Origin: Pseudisothecium myosuroides
Taxonomy: Eukaryota; Streptophyta; Bryopsida; Hypnales; Lembophyllaceae
Assembly: GCA_951799445.1 (NCBI GenBank)
Contig: OX637291.1
Coordinates: 8,000,501 to 8,064,500, forward strand
Reading direction: 5' to 3'
Length of the DNA: 64,000 nt
Shown here: in pieces, positions 49,392 to 61,866 of the stretch
Numbering within the stretch: the stretch's first letter is position 1
Layout: the number at the start of each line of letters is the position of its first letter
The notes under the pieces: generated by a model
Database searches by the model: none
What the model saw: only the letters and a program-made list of their open reading frames with translations
What the model was told of the DNA's origin: nothing
Program-made: the position numbers and the translations under genes

Positions 49392-50120
49392 GGTGATTGC
49401 AAGAAACACTTCACCTTTTTTTTGTCCCCTTGACCTTGGACAAGTGGTTTTTTGCTCATAACTTTTGCATCATTTGTCCATCTTCTATGAAACTTGAAAT
49501 GAAGGTACATGTGGTAGTTGCAAATGTTGAGTAATTTTTTGGGTTCTTTTAAAAATTATTTTACTATTTTTAAACTGCCCCCGATTGGATGTCTACCTTG
49601 GCCATTTTGAAGGGTTTTAGTACTATTTTTCACCCAAAATTCCGAATTTGAAGCTCAAAATTGGTATACTAGGACTTCTACTAAAGTTACACAAGCTTAC
49701 CAAAGATTTTTTAAAAATAGTTAATTTTCCATCTTCCACATGTGTTCAAAGTGCACTACCTTTGCGCAAGTGTAGAGAACACAATTTTATTTTTCCAATA
49801 GTGAAAATTGGTGAAAAGGAGAATCTATTAGTTAGGAAAAATGAATTTTTTTTTGAGAATTTTTTGAATTTTTTTACTATTTTTTAAGAATTAAATTCCA
49901 AACTATCTATTTTCTTTTGCATTTTTCAACCCTCTTTGACCGTGCATAACTCTTAGAGATAAATTTTTTTAGGTCTGAATTTTTGCACATATCATTTTTT
50001 TAATGCTTTACAACTTAGCCATATTTAATTTTATTTAAAAAAAATTTATTCCAAAATCCACAAACAGGAGTGAAATGGCCGTTTTGAGCCAAAACCGGCA
50101 GGTGTTTCTTGCAACTACCC
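49392..50120. mobile_element. Inverted-repeat element (family G, copy 2)
   Basis: The left end GGTGATTGCAAGAAACAC pairs with the inverted right end GGTAGTTGCAAGAAACAC. The left flank is TGGTG and the right flank has TGGTG one base away. It is about 729 bp and non-coding. Confidence 0.55.
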
Positions 50121-52309
50121 TGGTGCATCATAAATCAAGAAGGCAACATGAAGTTGTCAAACAGCTCGCACGAAACGCACTTTCAAATATATATTTGAAG
50201 CTTGCCTTTTTAAAATGTCGCAAAATATTAACGGCTCAATCTCCTAGGCGCAATCTCCTGCAAACTTTTGCAATTGGTTATTAGGCCATTTGATGATACA
50301 AGTACGTAAAAATCAAACTGCAATCCCCTAACCTATCTGAAATCAAGATTCTACTATGCCTCAACCACACACACTCTTAACAAAACTTCCTCCTTCACCA
50401 CACACCTTGAGTTCTTCAAAATTCATGAGCATGAGTGTTTCTAATCACACAAGCAGGAGCAGGAGAGTTGCAAATCGCAGAAGTAGCAGTTGGAGTCACA
50501 ATTGGTAAAATTCAAAATCATTTGTCTCCAGAAGAAAATGTTCCTATCATTGTAGATGGATTGTTGTTCTTAGGAACCTTCTTTTTTCATCCATCCTTCT
50601 ACTGTAGATGAAATACGATTGTTCGGCACTCAAGGTTCTATAGGGAGAAAGTTTTCAGAAAGTTTGCGGGGGGGGTATAGTAATAGGCTAGAAAAAAATA
50701 CCCCTCGGGGTATCGACCTCCCGGTCTCCCTGTGGCTACAGGCTGCAGCTGGTGCGTTGCACACGCTGCACTGGAGCTTCCGATCCATCCAATATGTAGA
50801 CACCGTCACTACAAATTGAATCGAATGGAAGTAACCTTGCAGACTCAAAAGTGTCACCCTGAAAAAGCATGCAAGCAAACCAATCTGCAAGGAAAATTCC
50901 TTATTAGTGAAAGGTGTAATTGGCATTATCAGTGCTCAAACTCAAGAAATGCTAGAAGCACGTTGCACAGAGATGGAGCTTGTCCTACATACTCAAGTAC
51001 TCACCTGCTTCCCTCAAACGAGTGCTGGAAGAATACGCCTTCACTGCATTCCCCTGTTTAGCAAATTTGGCACACAAAACGTACAATCATTCAGCTGTAG
51101 ACTGAGTTCAAAGCGATCAACAAGGGCCTTGGATCCCGCCTGGCTCATTCACAAGGGCCATGAACATATAAGTAATACAAAAAAGACACATATAACATTG
51201 GAAGGGATGATTTCGCCAGTCTTACTCAAAGCTCCATCAGGAGTGAGTGAGTACGACCAGCAAGTGGTTGCCACGTACAGTACATCCCGTTTTATTCTAG
51301 TAACCTGATCGTTGCGCTTCGCTCAAAGGCAAGCTTCGCCAATTAAAACAATCGAATCAGGGTTTTGCACACAGACTACAGCTCCTTTGCACCAGGATCT
51401 TAGAACTCCCAGGGCAAACAGTAGATATATATTCATATATATCCTCCTTTCACTCTATATAAGAAAGCACAGCTATATTTATCACAAAATGTGTTTTCTG
51501 CATGCCTTTTCCAACGGCCATGCACACATATATCTGGACAGTAAAACGCGACGCAGTCAACAGCTGAGGGTTCAAAAACACTCGTTCAAAGCGATCAAAA
51601 TTTGACAAAGCAGGGAAATATGCTAAACCTCACAATCTCACTCACGCATTGCACAGGGTGCACAGAGGACTTGGATAAAATGAGGTTGTGTTTCATGAAA
51701 TCAAATATGCTCAGTTCCTGTAAGGGTCGATTAAAAGTGCTTTCTGGAGACGGTGGTTTTAACATCAAGGTGTGTGTGTTTGCTGAACTCAATCTCCAAC
51801 TCAAAATCACTCACCATTATGCAAATAAAATTAAAGAAAGATGAAGAGCAGGAGCTAATCAATTCAGAGAATCTCAATCAGTCCGTCACTCTGGATCCAA
51901 AAGAGCTAGTACGTCTCTGAGTTATCGATATCTATCTACAAGTTTACACTTTCAAACCTTCAGAGCACTCGCAATGCAAATCTAAATTAAGAGACTAACC
52001 TGAATTGGCACCCTAACGTCGAATGAATTGCTCACAATCTGGTTTCTCACCTCTGCGAATTGATGATTGGCGCCGCTCTAGTGAAGAAATTCTGGTGACG
52101 ATGCAACACAACCTGTGTTGTTTCGGTTGTAAAACACACATCTAAGCTTAACACAACATGCGCAACACGCACAACAACGCATCGGGCTATAATGTAGGTA
52201 CACTTTTGTTTTAAGATATAGTTTTGTTTCAAAATTGATTATTTTTTTTTGTAAATGTTGTTTCTATAACACTTACAAAGGCATTATTGTACGTAGTATA
52301 TGTTTTGAA
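50121..52309. other. Intergenic stretch, GC-richer in the middle
   Basis: Positions 50600-51600 are less AT-rich and hold overlapping open frames of 60-133 codons on both strands (for example 50907-51308 plus). None has a recognisable domain or a consistent exon chain. A decayed gene is possible but unproven. Confidence 0.4.
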
Positions 52310-53330
52310 CAAGTGATTTTGTTTTGTCTTCTCAATCTCTTTGAGGATGACGTCATCAAAGCTTTTGTATTGTTTTTGAATGGGTACAAGATTGCAAGTC
52401 GCAGCTTTGAACACACCAGCAACTCATTAAAGCTTATAGATGACACTATGAACAGGTAATTCTAAATCACCTTTTTAGTGCAGCAACAATGAATATGTGT
52501 GTAATATTTCAATAAAACATGTGTTGGTATATAAGTTTTTACTAATAATGAATATTGTTTGTTTTGATTCGAGGGTTGTTATGGCTTTCAAACAAGCTAT
52601 GGGAAGGTGGCAAAAATCAAGCTTCAAAACAATTAAAATTCTTGGTATGTCACATTTTTCAGATTGTATACACAAGTCTGGACTTCCATGGGAGTATAGT
52701 ACTAACCAATACGAACAACTTCATATTACACTAATGAAGAGGGGTTATAGGGCAAGTAACAGAAGGAATGCAACATCTCAAATTTTAAAGCACAACTACA
52801 GATTAAATGCTTTGCGAAAACTATTGATGAATAAGGATGTGTATGAGAAAAAGACCAAGGCTGAAAAATACACAACACTTGATGAGGTGAATGCTTCAAC
52901 TTCCCTACACTTGATGAATTGAATACTTCAACCTCTTTTCAATTTAGAGGTTATTTTAGAATATTCATTGTATCTATGGTTTTATAAGGTGTAGAGGATA
53001 TGCATTGTACTAACTTTTTAAACATAATTTGGCTTAGGCTTTTGCAATAGGAGCCAATATACTTCCCGGAGACCAGATCAATTTGCAATTATCTTTGATG
53101 AAAAAAGATTTTCAATTTTCTTATGCCTCGACACAATTAAATTTTGTATCCAAAAGTGCACAAAGCCTCTTGATGGAGCAGCTTGAGTTACGTCAAGAAT
53201 TTATCGGAGCATTTAATTTGTATAAAATGGAAAACAAGTTGGTTTCAAAGGAGGTAGATGTAAGCATTTTATACATTGTGCTTGATTGCAAATTGTTTGA
53301 AGTTCAACAGTTGCACTTCAAAGAATAGAT
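52310..53330 (+). pseudogene. Relics resembling a KDZ/Plavaka-type transposase C-terminus
   Basis: Successive plus-strand frames encode FEDDVIKAFVLFLNGYKIAS (about 52330-52460), then, after a break that could be an intron, DCIHKSGLPWEYSTNQYEQL and HITLMKRGYRASNRRNATSQ (about 52670-52800). From memory, the order of a helical region, a position like SxHYxxxIRxFG, a (Y/F)ExLHI motif and YRASNRR recalls the C-terminal part of KDZ-class (Plavaka-like) transposases. A further frame at 53050-53280 may be its tail. No complete gene, ends or N-terminal domain is present. The family call is tentative. Confidence 0.4.
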
Positions 53331-54592
53331 GTAAACATTTGCACCTTGTGTTTGACTGCAAATTGCTTGAAGTTGAACAGTTGCAATTGAACGGTTGGTA
53401 TACTTAGTTTGTAGTAGTAGTATGTCAATTTATTCTTATAGTTATGTTATAAGAGATGTTATTGACCTATGCATGGATCCAAATGTAGGTCATCCAAATT
53501 GTTACATCCTTAGCCATACCATCAGGATCTTCAAATCACTTTGCTGATTGGCCTATGTACTTAAGAGCAGTGCATCTTTTTCATCACAAACCTTGGCCCG
53601 GGACCTTGGTTTAGTAGTGTAGCTATTTGAATGGAAGCAAGTGGCGATGGCGAAGTGACATCATATAGACAAATGAGGCTTCTCTTTAAGGTAAATATGA
53701 TCAATGAAGAAGGGGAAAAACTTTGCAAAGTGTTGGCATTTCTTAAAATGTACAAGGAAATGCTTTGCAAATCACCTTTCTAGACTTGTTGGTTGTCTTG
53801 AGCTTGTCTTGCAATCCTTATCTTCAACATATGTAGTTTTTGAAGTTGCTAATATATTACATGCAATACATACAGTATCCAACTTTTTTAAAGTAGGACA
53901 ATTTTTTATCAATAAATACAAATTTCGATATGAAATTTTTATTTTTTGACATTGCATTTGTTTTTATATTGACACAATATTGTGCCTATTTTGAAGTACA
54001 ATAGAACTTCCTAACATTGAAGCAATTAAGCATTGCAAAGGCAAAGAATCAACAGCCATTGAGAAACCATTGTCAAGACATTGTTTTAAGACCAACTTTG
54101 TATTACATTCATATATGAAATTGGCATTGAACATGTTCAATTTGGATCAAAATTGTGACAAACTTCAATTGCAACAACATTGATATATTTGTTGTTGAAA
54201 CAATGCATATTTAGTCATTGTTTTTTGAGATTTCCAGTGCCTTTTCAATGCCAAATTGTGAATAGATTGTCACAAAACAACAACTCATAGAAGGCAAATT
54301 TGAGATGAATGACCAATAGTTATGTTACTCCTGTCATAGTGGTCATCTTGAGGAGGTCTTGTACTATAGAGTTAACATATTATTAAGAAGGTGCCGTGCA
54401 ATTTTGTTCATAATCCACTATCCTCTTAAAAACAATTGCCAACCATGTTCAATAAAAACACTAGCCACCTTTATTAAACATGCAAAAGCCTCCTTCAAAT
54501 ACTATATGTTTATAAATATAAATATAAATATTATATATAGATAAAGATATATTAAATACAAATATGAAACAAATAAAAATACAAGTGCAAAT
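53331..54592. other. AT-rich intergenic stretch
   Basis: I see no gene. Around 53460-53580 the plus strand can be read as short segments possibly continuing the transposase-like relic. Confidence 0.4.
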
Positions 54593-54744
54593 CACTAGAA
54601 GAAAACTGCTTTGGTTTCAATAAAAACTACTTGATGTTTTTGTTGTATCCAATGCAAAATTTCAAATTCTAATGCAATTTCTGCGTTGGATACAACAAAA
54701 CATCAAGTAGTTTAGGTTGAAACCAACGCAATTTTCTTCTCGTG
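54593..54744. repeat. Fold-back palindrome with CACTA-like ends
   Basis: The two halves are inverted copies of about 70 bp around a centre near 54668. The left end is CACTAGAAGAAAACTGC and the right end is GCAATTTTCTTCTCGTG. It resembles a minimal CACTA-derived fold-back element, and a transcript would form a long hairpin. Confidence 0.65.
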
Positions 54745-55014
54745 AAAGCAACTGCATATTTATAATCCCATATTTTTTTTCAAAATGAGGATTCCAAAAA
54801 TTCATATCCTAAAATTCCAAAAATTTAGGATATAAGCAATATATACAATTATAGACAACATGAACCAAAAACTATTTCACACTATACAATGAATATAATT
54901 AGTTTAGAATTATAAAATAGTATTTATTGCATACCTATACAAAATGCAATATTTGCAAATAAACTGTAAGTGAAATCCTATATAATAAAAAAAAGCTATT
55001 TCAAAGGTCTTAAT
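54745..55014. other. P450 3' flank
   Basis: This AT-rich sequence downstream of the minus-strand P450 stop codon is probably its 3' untranslated region. Confidence 0.5.
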
Positions 55015-57417
55015 TTAAGGAATGGATAAGCGAGACTTTGGAATGGCAGTCAAAGGGTGAGCTAGCACGTGAGCAACTCCTTCACGTTCAGACATATCTA
55101 AATCCATAGGTTGCAACCCCTGAGGAAGAGACCATTCAAAGGATTGTATAAGAGTTGCAACCATAATGTGAACCAATGTTGAAGATAGCATGATGCCTGG
55201 ACATTGTCTCCGTCCAGCTCCAAATGGTAGCAATTCGAAATTTTGGCCTTCAACCTGCATATGAGCATGACGCATCCCATCCAAAAATCTTTCAGGCTTG
55301 AAAGTCATAGGATCCTCCCATGTCTTTGGATCTTGAGCAATTGCTGCAACATTAACAATGACTATTGTTTTTTCTGGTATATCATACCCAAGAACCTTGC
55401 AAGGTTTTTCACTCAAATGAGGAACTAATATTGTAGCTACAAGGTGAAGACGAAAGATTTCTTTGATGATGGCTTGTAAATACTTGAGGTTAGGAACATC
55501 TGCTTCTTCCACTCTTCGAGACTTGCCTACAACAATGTCAAGCTCTGCTTGCGCCCTCTTCATCACAATTGGATTGCGAATGCATTCCGCAATTGCCCAT
55601 TCTATTGTATCAATGGTAGTACTTGTACCTCCTATAAAACCATCCTATTTTTCCAAAGAGAGGAAGAAATCAAAAGTGTGTTATTTAAATCTATTCACAA
55701 GATGAACTTGAAGACTTGAAATCATCAATATAGGTCTATCATCAATTTCAAAATCAAAATACCTCGAAGTGGTCCTTTGTGACTATCTTTCACTTCTTAA
55801 CTTCAAAAATTCATAAGTCTTTGAGTTAAAGAAAAATAAAACATTTAAGCTCTTACTAACTTCTATTAAATGAAAAGGAATAGCATCCTTACCCATAATG
55901 TACTTTTGAAATTGTCATTGGTGATGTCAAATTGCGATGATTCATCCTCCATTTCGTCTAAAAGGACATCTACTATATCCTTGACAAAAATGGAACCACT
56001 CTTCCGTCGTACAACATGTTCAAATTTAATTGAGGATATAAAAGCATCCATTTTTTCTCTCAATTCTCGCATTTGTCTTTCAAGCCCAAAGGTGTCCATC
56101 CACTTGAATCCAGGGATGAAGTCTCCTGGATTCATAAATTGTGTATAATTGGTAAAGTCTTTCAAAATCTTTCCAAAGTTGCTCACTTGCTCAAGTTCTT
56201 GTTCATCATGTATCTTATTAGAAGCCACATCCAAGAAACGCTTTTTGAGAATCATGCGCAACAAGATGTTAGTTATGGCCATTTCAATATGGCTCCTCAC
56301 ACATACCACTGTGATACCATCTTGGGGAATTACTCGCATGACATGAGCAATTTCTTCAGTTCGCACATTTGTTGTTAGTTGAAGTTGTTTGCTGGTGCTA
56401 AGTTGCATGTGTAGTATCTTCTTCAAGTGCATCCTCAAAGGTGATTCTAATGAAAAGGCTATATCTGGTATCAAATATGGTCACAATTGTTAGAAAAAGG
56501 AGGTTTATGCTACAAAAGTTGAATTGAATTGAAAAGGATTAATATGAAAGGAATCTCAAATGCCTAAAGCTCAAGAAACTTTAAGTATTTTAGATCTAAG
56601 ATGCCATTCAAACAATTGAAATGGCATAGGTGCACATACCATAATTTTCTTAAACTCTAACATTCTACTACTAACAAACTAGAAGCATTCTAGACACTCA
56701 AGCTTCTCCCTCTTCTCTACCTAAAGAGAAAATGCAACAATCCAAAACACCATCTCCGTGACCTCAAGCAATCCCAATTTGCAAACGTAGCAATCACTCA
56801 TTGAGTAAGGAGAGGTATGTAATTTTCCAAAACTTTGGGTCAGTCTAGCATTGTTTACCATTTTCTCCATTTAGCCTGTTCATGGAAGTTACATCCAATA
56901 ACATGAAAATGGAGCCTTATTATGGAAATAGCATCCCTCAAACCCTCACCGCTACCATTCATGGTTTGTATGTTAATTCTCATAATGAGGTTGTACTTTC
57001 ACATTACATTCAACATCTTCAACTACGAGTTGGAATCTAGTTCCCAAGGGGAGGAAGAGGCGGCAACTGAGTAGTACCTCCAGGAAAAATCACATCTGCA
57101 AAAGAAGTTGGAATTCGGTTTGCAAAATTGGAGCCTTGAGTCTTGAGAATCTCCTCCGCTGCTGCAGAGGAGGTAGCCACCACAGCTAGCCTTGGTCCCA
57201 ACCATATGGACATGAGCGGCCCATAAGTGTCGGCTAGTTTGGTAAAATCCCGCTGAGGGAATTTGCCGAACAAGTGCAAGGAACCGATGACAGGGAGACC
57301 CCGTGGGCCTGGAGGTAAGTTCTTGTATTTGCTGCTCGTGAGCAACTTGGCAAGCAGAAGAATGCCAAGCACCACTGCACTGACAACCTGCACAGCACCA
57401 TCCCCACAAATATTCAT
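55015..57417 (-). CDS. Cytochrome P450 monooxygenase, plant A-type
   Basis: This is a heme-thiolate oxygenase expected on the ER membrane. Its three exons are 57417-57078, 56464-55893 and 55644-55015, with GT-AG introns, giving 513 residues. I prefer the ATG at 57417 over one at 57483 because the extra 22 codons lie in a tandem repeat. An N-terminal hydrophobic helix (about 8-26) precedes the PPGP hinge (35-38). The I-helix reads GGTSTT (309-314). ExxR is EIFR (366-369), PERF is 421-424 and the heme loop FGAGRRQCPG (445-454) carries Cys452. The general shape and the DLDMSE...AHPLTAIP tail suit clan 71. Odd points: the C-helix WxxxR motif is missing (region LESPLRMHLKK) and the I-helix acid is Ser312. 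The substrate is unknown. Confidence 0.88.
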
Positions 57418-57700
57418 GTGGTTGCACAGAGTAACTAACTTAATTTGAGCAAACATTTTCATTGAGACTCCACTGATTTCCACAGATTCATGTGGTTGCG
57501 CGTACTAGTGCAGATCTAGTTTGAGCAAATTTTTGAGATTTAACTGATAACTACAGTCAAATCATGCAATCTGTGCAGCATAGTGACTGCTTTGAGAAAA
57601 CATTGCGAGACAAAACTGACATCTACGCATTCATATGGTTACACGCAGTATCTAGTTTGAGCAAACATTTTGAGACTCAATATATTGATATCAATACTCG
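57414..57700. repeat. Tandem repeat, about 72 bp x 4, spanning the P450 start
   Basis: Units begin near 57414, 57487, 57557 and 57630. They share TTCATGTGGTTGC and TTTGAGCAAACATTTTGAGA landmarks with moderate divergence. The repeat covers the P450 5' leader and the first ATG, and probably arose by local duplication. Confidence 0.7.
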
Positions 57701-57985
57701 AAATGGGAGAGCCTGCATAAGATCGCTTGAAATGCGGAAAAGAGAAGCTTACACTCCAAGCTCCAGAAGGCATCATCACGTGGTCACCATGGCCTTGAAG
57801 ATTGATGGTTGGGCTTGCACAATTTGAAAGCAAGTGAGCAAGTGGTGTCCCGGAAGTACTCAGAATTCAGACACAGAACTTCAGTCTAGAGCAAATGGTT
57901 ACAAGTCCACATGGTCAGTGTGCTAATGGCAGTGCTTGTTGGCTTCCATTAGACTATATATAGCAACTCTCGACTCTCGTAGAAC
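57701..57985. other. P450 5' flank
   Basis: This is the promoter side of the minus-strand P450. TATATATA lies near 57955. No other feature is supported. Confidence 0.4.
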
Positions 57986-58530
57986 GTTTTTTTATTTTTT
58001 TATTTGACACAAATGAAACGGGCTTTCATTGCAAAAGGTAAATTTTCAAGCCTGCCAGCCACAGGTGGCCTGGCAGGGACAGACAGACGACAGACAGACG
58101 ACGAGGACACGACGCAGAGACTCTCTGATAATCCAAGTGGACAAGAGAAATGTATGAGATTCCACAACCTGAACTTTTGAAATTGACTTTTTTTTTGAAA
58201 CAAAGGGCAATTCCCATTGCAATAACAAAGAACCAGAGGACGAACCTTCTTTTCAATTTCCAGACTGCTAACTGAGTGTTCACAACCACGAGCAATACGA
58301 ACTTGCAACGGAAACCTCCAACCTTACATGAAGGCGCCCACCTCGGGCTTAGTCAGGTTCCAGTGGATCTCATATTGCGTGCGGCTGCCGAAGAATCCTG
58401 TCTGTACGTAGCCATATATTATCAAATTTTTGACTCATGCCGCTTGCTCCAGGAATATGATCCGGCCATACAAAGTGGACAATGTGGAATGTTAGAGTTG
58501 ACTGCATGGGCCTGTTCAGTAGTAAATTCA
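57986..58530 (-). mobile_element. Possible retroposon 3' ends with A tails
   Basis: On the minus strand, GCAATGGGAATTGCCCTTTG is followed by TTTCAAAAAAAAA (58186-58225). About 180 bp further, GCAATGAAAGCCCGTTTC is followed by an A-rich tail (57985-58030). This resembles the 3' ends of LINE or SINE copies, one inside or beside the other. No reverse-transcriptase frame is present. Confidence 0.35.
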
Positions 58531-58699
58531 TGAGTTTGCATCTCTACCGTGGGATATGAGGCAAATGATGGCTAACAGCGGTACCGACGTCACCGACCAG
58601 AGGAGGTGACATATAATGCCCTGTGGAGTAGGCGCCACCTTGACCGAAAAGGCGGGGGCGCAGTTCCGTAACCGCCAACAATTTGACGAAATGGCAATT

Positions 58700-58862
58700 A
58701 TATAGCGTAGAAATGGACACAAGGTGATCCTTCAATTGACCTTTGTGACGTGGTTTTGCCACCTTCGATGGACCTCTGTGAGGTGGTTCTGCCACCGTAA
58801 ATTGACAAGGTGGTTCTGCCATTTGTTAGAAAAATTAATTGAATTGAATTGAATTGAATTTA
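58700..58862. repeat. Small tandem repeat and (GAATT)n run
   Basis: Three units around AGGTGGTTCTGCCAC occur at about 58740-58825, followed by four to five GAATT units at 58838-58862. Confidence 0.7.
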
Positions 58863-59344
58863 CATTTGCTAGTCATTGAATGGATTGAGGAAAAAGTATT
58901 ATTTATTATAAGAGCCAATCATTCTCCTTAGTTTCCCTATGTCTTTTTACAAGTAGCAAGTGAACAGTTTACATAAGATCTAGGGTCATAAATAGGTATG
59001 TACGACACAACGCGTATGAAAATTCATAAGTAATTCAATAATGCTTTGAAAAATATGAAATCACTTGTATTACATTCCACATCTATTTCTCTTTGTTTAG
59101 AAAACGAGATAGAAATACTCCCATCGAAGGAAATACATAAAAAAGCGGACTAGCCCTTAGATGAGCGGTTTTTGATGCTCATACCTTACACCCGTAATCA
59201 ACAATGCTCAAAAAGCAGCATTGTGTACAGAATGCCTTGTCCTACATGTTGCATGCTTATGAGTTTTCAATGGTGGAAGCAAATCAAGGGACAGAATTCA
59301 AAAGAACTCAATTTTGGATCAAAAAGGAGTTTGATCCATGAGAA
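58863..59344. other. Intergenic stretch, nothing recognised
   Basis: No gene or clear repeat is seen before the large repeat block starts. Confidence 0.45.
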
Positions 59345-59604
59345 AAAAAAATTGGGTGAGTCGGTGAGGCAATTGGGTGCGTTTCAAAATCAATCTCAAA
59401 CCTTGGATCCGCCTTGGGGAAGTGATTGAAATTGAAAGGCAAGAACTGTGCTGGGATGGGCCATGTGTTCTAGTAGGAATACGATTATTGTTTGATGTAG
59501 AGCAAGTGCAGGAAAAAGTCGGCTGGGATCGAGGAGGATTTTAGAGAAACTTGTGGTGAATCCCGCGGTGCGCAGACAAATGCAGACAGACACAGACAGT
59601 AAGC

Positions 59605-59834
59605 TTAACTCTAAAACGTCGACGCAACCATTCTATGGCCGATGGATGCCAAAGAATCAAACTGTGTAGGACATAAATGCAACTATTCATCCTTGAAATT
59701 TGTTGTGAAAAGGGGAAGTCTTCTACAGTAGCTTGACTTCCAATGAACGCTTTTGCAATTTTTAAAACCAATGATTCACACGGTAATGCAAAAGGATGAT
59801 TTCAAGGGTCACCCCTTCGTCCTTTAAGGGTTAA
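59605..59834 (-). mobile_element. TTAA-flanked miniature element (family D, copy 3)
   Basis: The flanks are AAGC-TTAA on the left and TTAA-GTGTGTG on the right. The right end, inverted, is TTAACCCTTAAAGGACGAAG. Repeat-block copy 1 has the empty site AAGC-TGAA-GTGTGTG at about 29052, so the insert and its duplicated target are read directly. It is homologous to 20779-21007 in reverse. Confidence 0.85.
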
Positions 59835-61019
59835 GTGTGTGGGAGAGGCAGGAAAGGAGACTTGGAATTAAAGCAGGGAGCAAAGAGTGAATTGGCTTGA
59901 ATGGATCTCCCTCCTTCCGTCTCGATCGGCTCCTGCTCCCACCTTAGTTATTTGATTTTTGTGCCGCAAAGTCTAACTTTACTTGAGCTCTTCCCAACTC
60001 TTTTGTAAGGTGGTGGGTACACACAATTGTTTGTGTACCCTGTCTAAAACTGCCATCGTCACGCTGTGTACGTCTCAATAACCAATATGTACCTTTTTTG
60101 AAGAAACGATTTTAGAACATCTACCGAAAAAAAGGTGTAAAGTTTGGATATGGTATTTATATATTGCATTTTTTGTGCATTGGAACCTTCTTTCATTTGC
60201 AGACAAGAAAATATGAAAAATTTGACTAGTCTTATAATAGAAAATTTGCATTAGGGAAAAAAAGTGGCACTTTGGGGTGTCCATATCTAATGTTTACACT
60301 TAGAACATGTCCATGGGGTTCATGCTACATGTATCTACTTATATTTGCATTATATGGATAAAAGTACAAGGTTACACGGTTTAGGGATAAGGGTTTCTAA
60401 GGTTAGGATTTGGGATTTTAGGATTTAGGGACCGGTCATGATATCTGTTTTATAGCTAAAAATTTTCATTGTTATTTGAAAAGTTTAAAAGATTTTTTTT
60501 TAATTTTAATTATGACTTATTGAAAACAGTCATGTGATTTTATCTCTAAAAATGAAAATAGAGCATACAATGTGAATGGTGTTTTAAATTCAGCTATATG
60601 GTTATGTGCTTCATCTTTATGGAGTTAAGCTAATGTGCATAGATAGAGTGAAATTACAATTGGAGGTTTCTTTTTACACGTAGATAAAATTAAGTCTAAA
60701 AAATCACAAAAATATAATTATAAATTATAAATGTGCCTGTATATTTGATGGATTATTTCAATCTTTGTAAATTTTCAAAGTCAAGACTTGAAGAAACCTT
60801 AACTCAACACCATTCAAGAAAGGCCCTATTACTTTAGATCATCATTGTACCAAATTGAAGACATTCTATTAGTGTTTTTTCTATTGGCAAAATTTTCTCT
60901 AGATCTAATAAATTGGGACAATTAGAATTACATCCTTCCCAATAGTCTTCAATGCAATGAGGACAATTAAGGGAATTAGAGAACCATAGAAAAAAAATAC
61001 TACACTCCATAGTAACAAT

Positions 61020-61866
61020 TTAACCCCTAAAGGTCCACGCATCCAAGAAGTGGATGCGCCTTGGTCAATCTCAATTGCAACTTTCAAAATAATTATTTTT
61101 GGAATTTGATTTAAACTAAAAAAATGAAGCTTGACAAGTTTTGTTTCTAGATACCATTATCGAAATTTAAAAGAATGTCAAAAATTGAAAGAGTTTTTGC
61201 AATTGAAAGCTCTATGTGTTAAAATCCAAATAACACAATCTAGTGTGTTTTTCATTCTTATTTTTTTTCATTCTTTTTAAATTTAGATTTTAAAATTATG
61301 TTTCTCATTCTATCCTTCAATTATGGTAAAAATTACAAATTGTTCTAATATATATTAGAATTGGTAAAATTTGATATACACCTTTAGCTTTAAAAAATCA
61401 CAGTAATATTATTTTTCCATCAAAATTATTGAAAAAATAGAAAATGAATTCTTCCAATAGCAAAAATATCAAAATATCAAAATCTATTAAAAAAAAGGAT
61501 AAATTTGGTTTGATAGTTAAATTTGACTTCAAGGTTTTTGTTGTGGCTGTTTGGGTGTAAAAAATAAAATAAACAATAAAAAAAATTTCATACTAATCTC
61601 CATTGCTATTTGTATGTTTTGAAAAAATTTCAAATCATTTGGATTGTTTCTGCTATTTTTACTTCCTTATGTTTAATTTTTGTAACAAAAATGATAACAA
61701 TTACAATTTTTTACAAAACAAATTGAAACTTCTCACAATGATATATAATTCATAGTTTCAAGTATTAAAAAAATATAATTTTTTTTTAACACAGTCTAAA
61801 AGGCTAAAATTAGCTCAGACATGGAGTTTGACCATTTCACAATGAATCAAGTCCTTTAGTGGTTAA
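61020..61866. mobile_element. TTAA-flanked miniature element (family E)
   Basis: It begins TTAACCCCTAAAGGTCC and its inverted right end is TTAACCACTAAAGGACTTG. The 847-bp body is AT-rich, non-coding and not obviously like family A or B. A GCATCCAAGAAGTGGATGC hairpin lies just inside the left end. Confidence 0.7.

Noticed and set aside
50907..51308. 133-codon plus-strand frame
   Set aside because: No domain is recognised and open frames on both strands overlap. The stretch is only slightly GC-richer, so I do not call a gene.
57023..57427. 134-codon minus-strand frame over P450 exon 1
   Set aside because: It is the same strand in a different phase; the P450 frame carries the PPGP hinge and links to the other exons.
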